Source: Spirosoma utsteinense
GTDB taxonomy: Bacteria; Bacteroidota; Bacteroidia; Cytophagales; Spirosomataceae
NCBI RefSeq assembly: GCF_014282275.1
Contig: NZ_VFIA01000022.1
Span: 1 to 64,000 of the forward strand
Length of the DNA: 64,000 nucleotides
Direction of reading: 5' to 3'
Of this stretch, positions 28,557 through 37,648 are shown piece after piece. Every line of letters starts with the position of its first letter. The stretch's first letter is position 1. Below the pieces are notes generated by a model, which searched no databases, was not told the origin of the DNA, and was given only the letters and a program-made list of their open reading frames with translations. A program made the position numbers and the translations under genes.

Positions 28557-29276
28557 ATGAATTCAGCCAGTATCGTATCGGCAGTAACCGTTTTTTTGCT
28601 CCTTTCCCAGTATAAGATTGCTGTAGGCCAGGACAGGTCAGCGGCCGGGAAGTTGCCCTTGCCTGATCAGTCGATCACCTTTCAGGCAGGTATACTAGGG
28701 CCGGGCCTTGTCTACAACCGGGTGTTGAGCAAGCCCAAACGGCTGATGCTACGAGTTGGTGGACAGTATATAGCCTATCGTAAGCCTGTTCAGATCAAAA
28801 CGGCTCCTGATTCGTATCTGACCGTAGATCCCGATTTTATGATTGGGACCGCTCAGGCGGGGGTGACCTGGAATCCTTTCCGGAAGGGGTCTTTTTTTGT
28901 TGCAGCCGGACTCGCCTACACCTGGCACCCTGATCTGCGCTTTGTCATAACAGCGAATGACAAACTCAATCTGGGCGGGCTGGAACTCACGCCGGAGGAC
29001 GTTGGTGTCGTTAACCTCGGTGTTCGCTGGCATCCGGTAGTAGGCTATGTTGGTTGGGGTTTTGGCCGGAGTCTGCCGCGCAAACGAATTGGCGTTGGGG
29101 TCGAAATGGGTGTTTATTACCTTGGTCGCCCAACCGTACAACTGGATTATGTTGGGTTTCTGGAAACGACCAACCTGAGTGAGCAGGTACCCGTCGTAGA
29201 ACGTAATCTGTCGAATTACCGCTACCTGCCTTCGCTGAACCTGACCGTTTCTTACCGGCTCAGCCGTGCCAACTAA
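28557..29276 (+). CDS. Putative outer-membrane beta-barrel protein
   Basis: 239 aa. Signal peptide about residues 1-24, cleaved near AVGQ. The mature part consists of amphipathic strands with many glycines and aromatic residues (RLMLRVGGQYIAYRK, GSFFVAAGLAYTWHP, RIGVGVEMGVYYLGRPTVQL) and ends YLPSLNLTVSYRLSRAN, so an 8-10 strand barrel is likely. The tail is not the usual terminal phenylalanine. It is followed after 12 bases by a second exported-protein gene, with which it probably forms a unit. I do not recognise a named family; the function is unknown. Confidence 0.72.
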   Translation: MNSASIVSAVTVFLLLSQYKIAVGQDRSAAGKLPLPDQSITFQAGILGPGLVYNRVLSKPKRLMLRVGGQYIAYRKPVQIKTAPDSYLTVDPDFMIGTAQAGVTWNPFRKGSFFVAAGLAYTWHPDLRFVITANDKLNLGGLELTPEDVGVVNLGVRWHPVVGYVGWGFGRSLPRKRIGVGVEMGVYYLGRPTVQLDYVGFLETTNLSEQVPVVERNLSNYRYLPSLNLTVSYRLSRAN

Positions 29277-29288
29277 TTCCGATTCGCC

Positions 29289-30902
29289 ATGACCTATCGC
29301 CCCTTTCTTAATAGTCTTGTTGCGCTGCCGTTGTTGATGGATGCCTGTCAGAACCCGATCGAAGGGATTCAGATCCGGGTGAAAGATCCACTGGAAGCAG
29401 GGATCGTCGAATGTCGCCTGTATGATCCGGCGGGCAATCCGTTGCCCAAGACCAGCCGTATTCTTATGGCTGGTCCCGATGCCGGGCAGGTTGTAACAAC
29501 GTTGAATACCACCCGGTATAAGATAAATCCGGACGGTGTGCTGTTGTTGGCTCCGTCGCCGGATGCCGTGCTTTCTCCTCAGGATCCGTTTCGGTTTACT
29601 ATTGTGGTCGAAGCCGACGATTACCTGACGGTCGTGCAGCCTGTAACACTCACCAATGCGAACCGGGTTACGCGGACCGTCCGGCAAATTAGCCTGAGCA
29701 AGCCGCCCCGGACGCTGATGGCCGCCCGCACGACCGGCCGCGCCGGTACCGACGGGACGGTGTCAGGAGCGCTAAGCCTGACCACTGCCGAAAAGAGCAG
29801 CGATGCCGACCGGGCATCGGTTCTGGTATCGTCCGGAACGACGCTCGCCGACCGCGACGGGGTGTCGCTGAAAGGAAATCTGACGCTTTCGGTCATTCAT
29901 ACCAATACCCGCACGGGCGACGCGACCAGCCAGGTGCCGGGGGGCGGTATACTGGGGCATGTCAACGGGCTGGACGGTGGCGCATCGCTGGGGACACTGC
30001 GGGTAACGTCCATGGCCGGGTCTGTAACTATGGAGATGTATGACGAAACCTACCGGCTCGCCAAAAAACTATCCCGACCGTTGCGCTGGACGATGGATCT
30101 CAACCCGGCTACCATCAATGGCTCGAACGGGCGGGTTATACAGGCGGGCGATATCATTCCGCTATATAGCTACGATGCTGTTGAGAACCGCTGGCAGCAG
30201 GAAAAACCCGGTACGGTACTTCGTAACGGTAGCCGGTTGACCTATCAGGCGGAGGCATCACATCTGGCCGCTTATGTAGCGACCTGGAGCGAGTCGGTAT
30301 GCGACCTGGGGCCGGTATTCAGGGTTAACAGCAAACTGGCCAACGTGGATGTGAATTACCTCTGCAAACTGATCGATGCGGGGAGCGGGGCACAGGTGAG
30401 TTCATTCTACGCCAACGTCAACAACGGCGCGCAGATTCGCATTGCCAACCAGGTGAAAGGGCGTCGGTTGACATTACGGGTGTATGACGAAACCGATGCC
30501 TGGGGAAAAGGTGTCAAGGGCGGAATGATCGCCGAATCGGCTATTGGCACGGCCTGTGATCTTACACCTGTTTCCATCAATCTGGCGGGCTTACCCGTAC
30601 CGCCGGTGATGAAAGTAGAAATAAAATTCTCCTGCCCCGGTGGTACCTCACTGGACGAATCGGCCCTGCCGGCGCAGATACGGACTCAGTACAGTGAAGC
30701 GGGCAAAGAGAACTGGCGCGAGCTGATAACGGCAACGCGACTCGTACGAACGGTGTCGTCCTATAAGATACAGCCCGGCCGCAAATACGATTTTCGGGCC
30801 AGCACGGACGGTGGCGCAACCTGGCCGCTGCGCCAGAACGATTACCTCATCGACGATGCCGAATGGGTGCTGAAAATCAGCGCGTCGATGTATTGCAAAT
30901 AA
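29289..30902 (+). CDS. Large exported surface protein of unknown function
   Basis: 537 aa. The N-terminus is a signal sequence with a weak lipobox (LMDAC, cysteine at residue 20), so it may be a lipoprotein. The protein is almost entirely beta-strand. A segment at about residues 295-340 (IPLYSYDAVENRWQQEKPG, then SHLAAYVATW) resembles the CILP/FAM171-like module seen in Bacteroidota surface proteins. At least two similar Ig-like modules with cysteines follow (VCDLGP near residue 338, TACDLTP near 420, ending MYCK). Base composition is GC-richer than the polysaccharide genes to its left. It probably assembles with the barrel encoded just upstream. Confidence 0.68.
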   Translation: MTYRPFLNSLVALPLLMDACQNPIEGIQIRVKDPLEAGIVECRLYDPAGNPLPKTSRILMAGPDAGQVVTTLNTTRYKINPDGVLLLAPSPDAVLSPQDPFRFTIVVEADDYLTVVQPVTLTNANRVTRTVRQISLSKPPRTLMAARTTGRAGTDGTVSGALSLTTAEKSSDADRASVLVSSGTTLADRDGVSLKGNLTLSVIHTNTRTGDATSQVPGGGILGHVNGLDGGASLGTLRVTSMAGSVTMEMYDETYRLAKKLSRPLRWTMDLNPATINGSNGRVIQAGDIIPLYSYDAVENRWQQEKPGTVLRNGSRLTYQAEASHLAAYVATWSESVCDLGPVFRVNSKLANVDVNYLCKLIDAGSGAQVSSFYANVNNGAQIRIANQVKGRRLTLRVYDETDAWGKGVKGGMIAESAIGTACDLTPVSINLAGLPVPPVMKVEIKFSCPGGTSLDESALPAQIRTQYSEAGKENWRELITATRLVRTVSSYKIQPGRKYDFRASTDGGATWPLRQNDYLIDDAEWVLKISASMYCK

Positions 30903-31171
30903 GGCGGTATTAATCACTGGCTGACAGGGAAGTGCTGGACCGCTATCAGGCACACAGCCGGGCGGTCAATGCCGGATCGTCCGGCTACAGGCGAACCCGG
31001 TAGTTCGGCGATGAACGGGATACATGCGTGAAAACGCTGCGCGAACTGGCAGGCTAAAGCAGGTAGTGAGTTGATCCGTTGGTGCGTGACGCTGCTCCTG
31101 GTGATCCCCAAAACCTTATTCATAGCTTAGGGTTTTACGATTCACATCGGCAACCTATTCATCAACTTCTT
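30903..31171. other. Short non-coding gap, possibly with gene remnants
   Basis: About 270 bases. Plus-strand reading gives broken pieces of coding-like composition (for example a run beginning ADREVLDRYQAHSRAVN at about 30920 that soon stops, and a short MKTLRELAG-like end). These could be decay products of a lost gene, but are too short to identify. Confidence 0.3.
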
Positions 31172-31696
31172 ATGAGCAGTGCTTTTCTTAAAAACGAAAC
31201 CGCCGACGCTCCCGTCGTCATACCGGCCAGAGCTCCCCTGCCGCCGGGAACACCCAATTACGTTACACCACACGGGCTGGCGCTGCTACGCGAGGAACTA
31301 ACGGGTTTGGAGGCCGAACATGCCCATGTCCAGACCGATGGGAGTGAAGCCAATGACCGCATGCGCCAACTGGCGCTGCTGAACGGACAGATTGGTAATC
31401 TCAACCAGCGGATCGCCAGTGCTAAAGTTGTCGACCCCCAGAACCAGCCCCATGACGAAGTCCGCTTCGGAGCTACGGTCAGCATTCGAACAATAAGTGG
31501 CACCACAAAAGGGGCCGAGCGTCGGTTTACCATCGTCGGCGTCGATGAGGCCGATGCATCACGCGGTTGTATCGCTTTTACGGCACCCATTGCGCGGGCT
31601 ATGCAGGGCAAGCGGGTAGGAGAGCATTTTTCGCTGCGGATGGCTAAGGGTGAAGACAGTATGGAGGTGCTGGCCATCGAGTATAAGGAAAACTAA
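31172..31696 (+). CDS. GreA/GreB-family transcription elongation factor
   Basis: 174 aa from ATG 31172. An upstream in-frame GTG at 31079 would add a non-conserved segment. Gre factors enter the RNA polymerase secondary channel with an N-terminal coiled coil and stimulate cleavage of backtracked RNA. YVTPHGLALLREELTGLE starts the coiled coil, SAKVVD is the conserved hinge, and the C-terminal FKBP-like domain contains FTIVGVDEADASRGCIAF and SPIAR-like APIARAMQGK. The tip between the helices is shortened (DGSEAND) but keeps acidic residues. It may be a second, specialised Gre paralogue rather than housekeeping GreA. Confidence 0.82.
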   Translation: MSSAFLKNETADAPVVIPARAPLPPGTPNYVTPHGLALLREELTGLEAEHAHVQTDGSEANDRMRQLALLNGQIGNLNQRIASAKVVDPQNQPHDEVRFGATVSIRTISGTTKGAERRFTIVGVDEADASRGCIAFTAPIARAMQGKRVGEHFSLRMAKGEDSMEVLAIEYKEN

Positions 31697-31843
31697 GGCC
31701 CCCGACCGCCGTGTGGAAGCCATTCATTGACGTTTGTGTGGCAGGAAATTAAACCCTCATCGTAGTATTTTCTGGCCATTGGGTGCTTACTAAGGAAGTA
31801 TGAAATCCTTAGACAGGGCCAATCAGCTCTGGTTGACTACCAC

Positions 31844-33172
31844 ATGAATAATCGTTCTGTACGCGTTACCGCACTATTGGCAGTGCTGGTAACCATCAAC
31901 TGCCTGGGTACACCCCCGCCTAACGGCAAAGCGCCCGCTCGTCGCGCCACCACCCGCCACACATCCATCGCGCCCGGCGAGATCAAGCTTCCTTCTGGCT
32001 TCTCGGCCAGTATCGTGGCGGAGGACCTTGGCCCGGCCCGGCATATTGCCATCAGTAAAACGGGAGATATATATGTAAAACTCGCCAAGCTGAAAGATGG
32101 CAAGGGCATTTATCGCCTGCGCGATACCGACAAAGATGGCGTTGTTGATGAGCGAACCGGCTTTGGTGATTATCCCGGTACGGGCATATACCTCAAGAAA
32201 GGGTATCTATATGCCTCCTCCAATTCCGGTATCTATCGATATAAGCTCAACGACAAGGAAGAAGTCATCAGCCCCGATCAGCCCGAATTGCTTGTTTCCG
32301 GGCTGCGGGTAAAAACCAGGGATCAGTCCAAGTCAATTGCGGTCGACAACCAGGATCATATTTACGTAAACATCGCGTCGGACAATGACGCCTGCCGGGA
32401 AACCGGTACCGGTAAGGGACTGATGCCCTGTCCGCTCCTCGATTCGGCTGCCGGTATCTGGCAGTTCAACGCCAGCACGCCCAATCAGGCCTTTTCCGAC
32501 GGGCTACGATTTGCGACAGGGTTAAAAAATGTGGTGGGACTGGACTGGAATCCAAAGAGCAACTCCCTGTTTGTTATGCAGCACGGTCGTGGACAGTTTC
32601 ATGACTTCTACCCGCAGTACTACACGCCCCAGCAAAGCGCCGAATTGCCCGCCGAGACAATGTATGAAGTCCACAAAGGAGATGACGCGGGCTGGCCTTA
32701 TGTTTATTACGACCACATTCAGAAAAAGAAAATCGTAGCGCCGGAATATGGAGGGGATGGCAAAAAAACCGGCGGGGAGAAAACCATTACGCCCGTAGCT
32801 GCCTTTCCGGCTCACCTTGGCCCCAACGGCCTGTTGTTTTATACCGGTACGTCGTTTCCTGAGAAATACCGGAACGGGGCTTTCATTGCTTTTCATGCCC
32901 AATCGTCTGCTTTACATAAGGGGTACATGGTTGGATTTGTGCCCTTCAAAAATGGTAAGCCATCCGGGAAGTGGGAGATCTTTGCCGACAATTTTGCCGG
33001 TACGGACCTGGTGAAACCGACAGGCCCCGTGCAGCATCGTCCGTGTGGGCTGGCGCAGGGGCCGGATGGGTCGTTGTATGTAACGGATGATCTGAACGGG
33101 ACGCTCTTCCGGATTGCCTATAAAAACCCGGCATCAGGGGCAAAGCCGGTTTCAGCTTCGAGTAAAAAATAG
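31844..33172 (+). CDS. Sorbosone/PQQ-type sugar dehydrogenase, exported
   Basis: 442 aa. Signal peptide or lipoprotein signal in residues 1-25 (cysteine in INCLG). The body is a six-bladed beta-propeller of the soluble quinoprotein glucose/sorbosone dehydrogenase family: IKLPSGFSASIVAEDLG at the start, repeated blade motifs, FATGLKNVVGLDWNP, MQHGRGQFHDFYP and RPCGLAQGPDGSLYVTDD near the end. Many members are periplasmic and oxidise aldoses with PQQ, but Bacteroidota often lack a PQQ pathway, so activity is uncertain. It precedes an oxidoreductase gene by 67 bases. Confidence 0.82.
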   Translation: MNNRSVRVTALLAVLVTINCLGTPPPNGKAPARRATTRHTSIAPGEIKLPSGFSASIVAEDLGPARHIAISKTGDIYVKLAKLKDGKGIYRLRDTDKDGVVDERTGFGDYPGTGIYLKKGYLYASSNSGIYRYKLNDKEEVISPDQPELLVSGLRVKTRDQSKSIAVDNQDHIYVNIASDNDACRETGTGKGLMPCPLLDSAAGIWQFNASTPNQAFSDGLRFATGLKNVVGLDWNPKSNSLFVMQHGRGQFHDFYPQYYTPQQSAELPAETMYEVHKGDDAGWPYVYYDHIQKKKIVAPEYGGDGKKTGGEKTITPVAAFPAHLGPNGLLFYTGTSFPEKYRNGAFIAFHAQSSALHKGYMVGFVPFKNGKPSGKWEIFADNFAGTDLVKPTGPVQHRPCGLAQGPDGSLYVTDDLNGTLFRIAYKNPASGAKPVSASSKK

Positions 33173-33239
33173 AATACCGAAACGGATACCTATTTTTGTT
33201 ACTACGATTCGTCAACGTTGCGAGTCCAAACCTTTCTTC

Positions 33240-34337
33240 ATGTCAAGTTCAACGAATTCAGTGCCTCAAACTTCCCTGCGCGTTCTGGTTGTCGGCTGTG
33301 GCAACATGGGTGCGTCACATGCCATTGCTTATCAATCGCTCGATGGGTTCACCATTTGCGGGATTGTGTCGACCGGCAAAAGTAAAGAAGTGCTTAACGA
33401 ACGGCTGGGCGGTGGCTACCCGCTGTTCAGCGATTATACAACGGCGTTGACAGAAACGCAGCCCGATGCTGTCTGCATCGCTACCTACCCCGACACCCAT
33501 GAGTCATTTGCGGTGCAGGCCCTCGAACAGGGGTGCCACGTTTTTATCGAGAAACCACTGGCCGACACCGTCGAAGGGGCAAAACGGGTAATGGAAGCCG
33601 CGCAGAAAGCCAACAAAAAAGTAGTTGTCGGCTATATTTTGCGCCATCACCCATCGTGGGAAAAGTTTGTGGAAGTCGCCCGGGAGATGGGTAGCCCGCT
33701 TGTTATGCGGATGAACCTGAACCAGCAGAGCCACGGTATGATGTGGACTGTTCACCGGAATCTGATGAAATCGCTCAGCCCGATTGTAGACTGTGGAGTA
33801 CACTACATCGATGTGATGTGCCAGATGACGCGCTCCAAACCCGTGCAGGTCAATGCGATCGGTGCGCGGCTGACAGACGACATTCCCGCCGACAACTATA
33901 ACTACGGTCAGCTGCAAATCCGGTTCGAGGATGGCTCGGTTGGCTGGTATGAAGCAGGCTGGGGGCCTATGATGAGCGAAACGGCTTTTTTCGTCAAAGA
34001 TGTAATTGGTCCTAAAGGGTGCGTGTCGATCGTTGCTAAAAACGCCGGTGCTACCGGCAACTCCGACAATGTCGACGCTCATACCAAGACCGAATCCCTG
34101 CGCGTACACTACGCCGATCTGGATAACCAGGATGAGTTTACCAGGCCCGACCTGTGGATCGACATGCAGGATGAACCCGGCCACCAGGAGCTGTGCAACC
34201 GCGAACAGCGGTATTTCCTGCGGGCTATCAACGAAGATATGGACCTGACCGACCACGTTCAGGATGCCGTTAACAGCCTTCAGATCGCGTTTGCCTGCGA
34301 CGAGTCTGTCAGAACAGGGTTGCCGGTGCGTTTGTAA
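33240..34337 (+). CDS. Gfo/Idh/MocA-family NAD(P)-dependent oxidoreductase
   Basis: 365 aa from ATG 33240. The family uses NAD(P) to oxidise or reduce sugars, inositols and derivatives. The Rossmann segment LRVLVVGCGNMGASHA, the middle EKPLAD motif with the conserved lysine, and VDCGVHYIDVM (catalytic-type histidine) appear in order. An upstream in-frame GTG at 33114 would overlap the preceding gene and is rejected. The substrate cannot be predicted. The gene is closed by a strong terminator. Confidence 0.88.
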   Translation: MSSSTNSVPQTSLRVLVVGCGNMGASHAIAYQSLDGFTICGIVSTGKSKEVLNERLGGGYPLFSDYTTALTETQPDAVCIATYPDTHESFAVQALEQGCHVFIEKPLADTVEGAKRVMEAAQKANKKVVVGYILRHHPSWEKFVEVAREMGSPLVMRMNLNQQSHGMMWTVHRNLMKSLSPIVDCGVHYIDVMCQMTRSKPVQVNAIGARLTDDIPADNYNYGQLQIRFEDGSVGWYEAGWGPMMSETAFFVKDVIGPKGCVSIVAKNAGATGNSDNVDAHTKTESLRVHYADLDNQDEFTRPDLWIDMQDEPGHQELCNREQRYFLRAINEDMDLTDHVQDAVNSLQIAFACDESVRTGLPVRL

Positions 34338-34366
34338 CGGGTAAGCCGTTGGCCAGGTAGAAACAG

Positions 34367-34413
34367 GGCTCTCTATCCTACTCCGTCTGTTGAGTAGGAT
34401 GGAGAGCCTTTCT
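34367..34413 (+). terminator. Strong hairpin terminator after the oxidoreductase gene
   Basis: Seventeen-base arms at 34367-34383 and 34392-34408 pair with one mismatch around an 8-base loop and are followed by TTTCTT. The stem is GC-balanced and begins 30 bases behind the stop codon. Confidence 0.85.
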
Positions 34414-34571
34414 TGTTGGCGAAACGAGTAAAGCCAATTCAAGGTCGACTAACGTGGCCACCAAGGCATAATCTCGAACAATTAAGCCACTCAGGGATTT
34501 ATTCGACAGGAGTCATCTCCGGGAAGTACAACCTGTTTAGCTCAATTTATTAGTTACAGATCAACAACGTT

Positions 34572-35663
34572 ATGGAACAAGTTAAAACAAAAGCCTACGG
34601 CACCGACGGGGCGCTCCTCAACCGGTTTAACACCCTGTCCCGGATGGACATCGAGCGAAACACACCCAAGGCCGATGAAGTGCTGATCGATATTCTCTAT
34701 TGTGGCGTTTGCCACTCCGATCTGCACCAGGTCAGAAATGACTGGGGTAACACGATTTACCCCTGCGTGCCGGGTCATGAGATTGTTGGAAAGGTTGTTG
34801 AAACCGGCACGACAGTCACCAAATTCAAGGTAGGTGACGTAGTTGGCGTCGGCTGTATGGTCGATTCGTGCGGCTCATGCCCATCCTGCAGGGAGGGCGA
34901 GGAGAATTACTGCCAGGGACCGGTTAGCTGGACCGCTACCTACAACGGATATATGAAACCCGATGGCAGCAAGTACAATACCTTCGGTGGCTACTCGACC
35001 AGTATTGTCGTGAAAGAGTCGTTCGTCCTGCGCATTCCCGAATCGCTGGATATCAAAGCAGCCGCCCCCATTCTCTGCGCGGGCGTTACTACCTACTCGC
35101 CCCTGCGCCACTGGAACATTCAGGCCGGCAGCACCGTAGGCGTAGTGGGCATTGGCGGGCTGGGCCATATGGGTGTCAAAATAGCCAGAGCCATGGGTGC
35201 TACGGTGACGGCCATCACGACGAAGAAAGAAAAGCGCGATGCAGCGCTGGCGCTGGGTGCACACCAGGTCATTGTGTCGACCGACGCGAAGGCTATGAAG
35301 CAACACGAACGAACATTTGACTTTATTCTGAGCACTGTACCCGACGAGTATGACATCAATCCGTATGTGAGTCTACTGAAACGTGATGGAGCGATCGTAA
35401 CGGTTGGTTTGCTGGCTCCTTACAAGGGTCCCCTCAACAACATGGAAGTTGCCTTTCAGCGTCGGACGGTATCGGGTTCGTTGATTGGGAGCATTCAGGA
35501 AACGCAGGAGGTGCTGGATTTTTGCGCCGAACATGGTATCCAGCCTGACGTGGAGCTGATTGCGATGCAGAACGTCAATGACGCGTATGATCGCCTGGAA
35601 AAGGAAGATGTACGTTTCCGGTTTGTCATCGATATGGAGTCGCTGAAAAACGAAACGGAATAA
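34572..35663 (+). CDS. Zinc-dependent alcohol dehydrogenase (CAD/YahK type)
   Basis: 363 aa. Cytosolic NADP-type alcohol/aldehyde dehydrogenase. Catalytic zinc ligands are C44 in YCGVCHSDLH, H69-E70 in PGHE and a later cysteine in the ILCAGVTTY motif. The structural zinc site is C100/C103/C106/C114. The Rossmann motif VGIGGLGHMGVKIARAMGA follows. This arrangement is typical of cinnamyl-alcohol-dehydrogenase-like enzymes that reduce broad aldehydes. It is transcribed on its own between a terminator and gcvH. Confidence 0.9.
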   Translation: MEQVKTKAYGTDGALLNRFNTLSRMDIERNTPKADEVLIDILYCGVCHSDLHQVRNDWGNTIYPCVPGHEIVGKVVETGTTVTKFKVGDVVGVGCMVDSCGSCPSCREGEENYCQGPVSWTATYNGYMKPDGSKYNTFGGYSTSIVVKESFVLRIPESLDIKAAAPILCAGVTTYSPLRHWNIQAGSTVGVVGIGGLGHMGVKIARAMGATVTAITTKKEKRDAALALGAHQVIVSTDAKAMKQHERTFDFILSTVPDEYDINPYVSLLKRDGAIVTVGLLAPYKGPLNNMEVAFQRRTVSGSLIGSIQETQEVLDFCAEHGIQPDVELIAMQNVNDAYDRLEKEDVRFRFVIDMESLKNETE

Positions 35664-35826
35664 CCCGGCAGGTTCGGAAGCCGAACAGACGCACGGAAGC
35701 CCGCCACCTACCCGGCTTCTCTACCAGAAAGACCAATGGTTTGATGGCGGGGTCGGGCGGGGACAGGCTTGCAAATGCGGCCCCGGCTACCGTATTTTGC
35801 ACGATCTATAAATTACGCACTCCGCA

Positions 35827-36210
35827 ATGAATTTCCCCGCAGAACTGAGTTATACGCAAGATCACGAATGGATTCGGATGGAAGCCGACGGTACAGCCGT
35901 GGTTGGCATCACTGATTTTGCCCAGCACGAACTAGGCGATATTGTTTATGTGGACGTAAGCAGTGCGGGTCAGTCGTTCTCGAAAGGAGAAGTGTTTGGC
36001 TCAGTCGAAGCCGTAAAAACAGTATCAGACCTGTTTCTGCCCATCGATGGTGAAGTGCTGGAATTAAACCCGGCCATCGAAAAGTCACCTGAACTGCTCA
36101 ACAGCGACCCATACGGCGAAGGCTGGATTATCCGCCTGAAACCGACCGATTCGGGAAACAAAGATGGACTGCTGACGGCCGAAGCCTATCAGGAGTTAGT
36201 TGGTGCCTGA
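35827..36210 (+). CDS. gcvH: Glycine cleavage system H protein
   Basis: 127 aa. It carries the aminomethyl group on a lipoyl arm between the P, T and L proteins of glycine decarboxylation. The lipoyl-lysine is K64 in [13 protein letters not shown], preceded by [16 protein letters not shown] and followed by [14 protein letters not shown], all family hallmarks. Length is normal. The other gcv genes are not in the window. Confidence 0.96.
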   Translation: MNFPAELSYTQDHEWIRMEADGTAVVGITDFAQHELGDIVYVDVSSAGQSFSKGEVFGSVEAVKTVSDLFLPIDGEVLELNPAIEKSPELLNSDPYGEGWIIRLKPTDSGNKDGLLTAEAYQELVGA

Positions 36211-36233
36211 TTCATTTTCTGACAAAACGTGAG

Positions 36234-36272
36234 AAGGCTCCGGCAGGCAATTCGCCCGTGGAGCCTTTTTTT
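36234..36272 (+). terminator. Rho-independent terminator of gcvH
   Basis: Arms AAGGCTCC (36234-36241) and GGAGCCTT (36260-36267) around an 18-base internal part, followed by a T-tract to 36272. It lies 24 bases after the gcvH stop. Confidence 0.8.
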
Positions 36273-36328
36273 ACGAATTAACCTCTTCTACCAACCCCTC
36301 ACCCTAAACAGGCACCAAGGGCAAGGCC

Positions 36329-37648
36329 ATGCAAATTCTGATTCGTTCCGCCCGCGTTGTTGACGCTGCTTCGTCGTTCGACGGGCAACTGTGTGATCTC
36401 CTTATTGACAATGGCCTGATCCGCCAGATGGGTACCGATTTGGTCGCTGGTGAAACCACCCGCGTCATTGACGGCCACAATCTGCACGTATCACCCGGTT
36501 GGGTAGACATGCGTGTGCTGGCGCAGGATCCCGGCTTCGAGCATAAAGAAGACCTGGCCAGTGTGTGCCGGGCGGCTGCGGCTGGTGGCTTCACCGATAT
36601 CGCCGTGTTGCCCAATACTTACCCCGTTGTGGACACCAAGGATACGCTGGGCTACGTTCGTCGGCTGGGAGAGGGGCAACCCGTACACGTTCATGTGGTG
36701 GCAGCCATAACCCGGAAGGCCGCCGGGGACGATTTTACCGATATGCTCGACCTGCATCATGCGGGAGCGGTAGCATTTTCGGACGGGCATCATCCGCTAC
36801 AGAATCCCGACCTGCTGCTGAAAACGCTGCAATACCTGCAACCCATCAATGGCCTGCTGATGAATCGTCCGGAGGAAGCGCTGCTAACCCGTTTCGGGCA
36901 GATGCACGAAGGCGTTCAGAGTACACTGCTGGGCCTGAAAGGAATTCCCGCCATCGCCGAAGAGCTGATCGTTGAGCGCGACCTGCGGTTGCTGGACTAC
37001 GTTTTAGGGAAAAGAAAAGAGAGTGGAGTGGAAAAAGCGGATGAGTCGAACCCGCCTTCCCTGCCTGTTCTTCATTTCTCGACTATTTCCACGGCTCGGT
37101 CGGTCGAGTTGATCAGGATGGCCAAGGCCCAGGGCCTGCCCGTAAGTTGCGACGTGGCAGCTCACCAACTGGTGTTCGACGATTCGGCTATGGCAGACTT
37201 CGACACAAACCTCAAAGTGAACCCACCGTTTCGTTCGCCCCAGGATGTAGCCGCTTTATGGGCAGGACTGGCCAATGGCACCATCGACGCTATTGTTTCT
37301 GACCACACGCCCCAGGATGCCGAAAGCAAGAACCTGGAATTCGATCAGGCTGAGTTTGGCATGACCGGCCTGGAAACGTTATTTTCGGCGGTTGTGTCGA
37401 ACAATCGGGGGTTGTCGCTGTCGCAGGTCGTGGATAAACTTACCACACGTCCCCGTTATATTCTTCGGCTTCCGGCTGCGTCGGTAGCCGAAGGACAGGT
37501 GGCCAGCCTGACGCTCTTCGATCCGACCGGGACATGGACGTTCGAGCGAACCTTATCGAAGTCAAAAAATTCACCGTTCCTGGGCCAGACGCTCACCGGC
37601 CGCATTGTCGGAACGGTGCATCAGGGCCAGTTTATCCCTGCCGTATGA
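36329..37648 (+). CDS. Dihydroorotase homologue lacking canonical zinc ligands
   Basis: 439 aa. The fold is clearly DHOase/amidohydrolase: an N-terminal beta-sandwich, SPGWVDMRVLAQDPGFEHKEDL (from residue 55), AAAAGGFTDIAVLPNT and the closing GRIVGTVHQGQFIPAV. The first metal motif, normally HxH after DM, reads R62-V-L64, and the later HVST motif reads FSTIST, while D-H-T-P near residue 330 is kept. Such pseudo-DHOases (PyrC-like partners of ATCase) exist in several bacteria and are structural. Whether this one is active is doubtful. It overlaps the following DUF4199 gene by four bases. Confidence 0.85.
   Translation: MQILIRSARVVDAASSFDGQLCDLLIDNGLIRQMGTDLVAGETTRVIDGHNLHVSPGWVDMRVLAQDPGFEHKEDLASVCRAAAAGGFTDIAVLPNTYPVVDTKDTLGYVRRLGEGQPVHVHVVAAITRKAAGDDFTDMLDLHHAGAVAFSDGHHPLQNPDLLLKTLQYLQPINGLLMNRPEEALLTRFGQMHEGVQSTLLGLKGIPAIAEELIVERDLRLLDYVLGKRKESGVEKADESNPPSLPVLHFSTISTARSVELIRMAKAQGLPVSCDVAAHQLVFDDSAMADFDTNLKVNPPFRSPQDVAALWAGLANGTIDAIVSDHTPQDAESKNLEFDQAEFGMTGLETLFSAVVSNNRGLSLSQVVDKLTTRPRYILRLPAASVAEGQVASLTLFDPTGTWTFERTLSKSKNSPFLGQTLTGRIVGTVHQGQFIPAV

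Noticed and set aside
28749-29687. 312-codon minus-strand open frame
   Set aside because: It is antisense to the barrel gene and the start of the surface-protein gene. Composition (many Arg, His, Gln, Pro) is typical of shadow translation.
33504-34442. 312-codon open frame on the minus strand
   Set aside because: It is fully antisense to the Gfo/Idh/MocA gene, which has all family motifs, and its product has no recognisable domain. It is a shadow of GC-skewed codon use.
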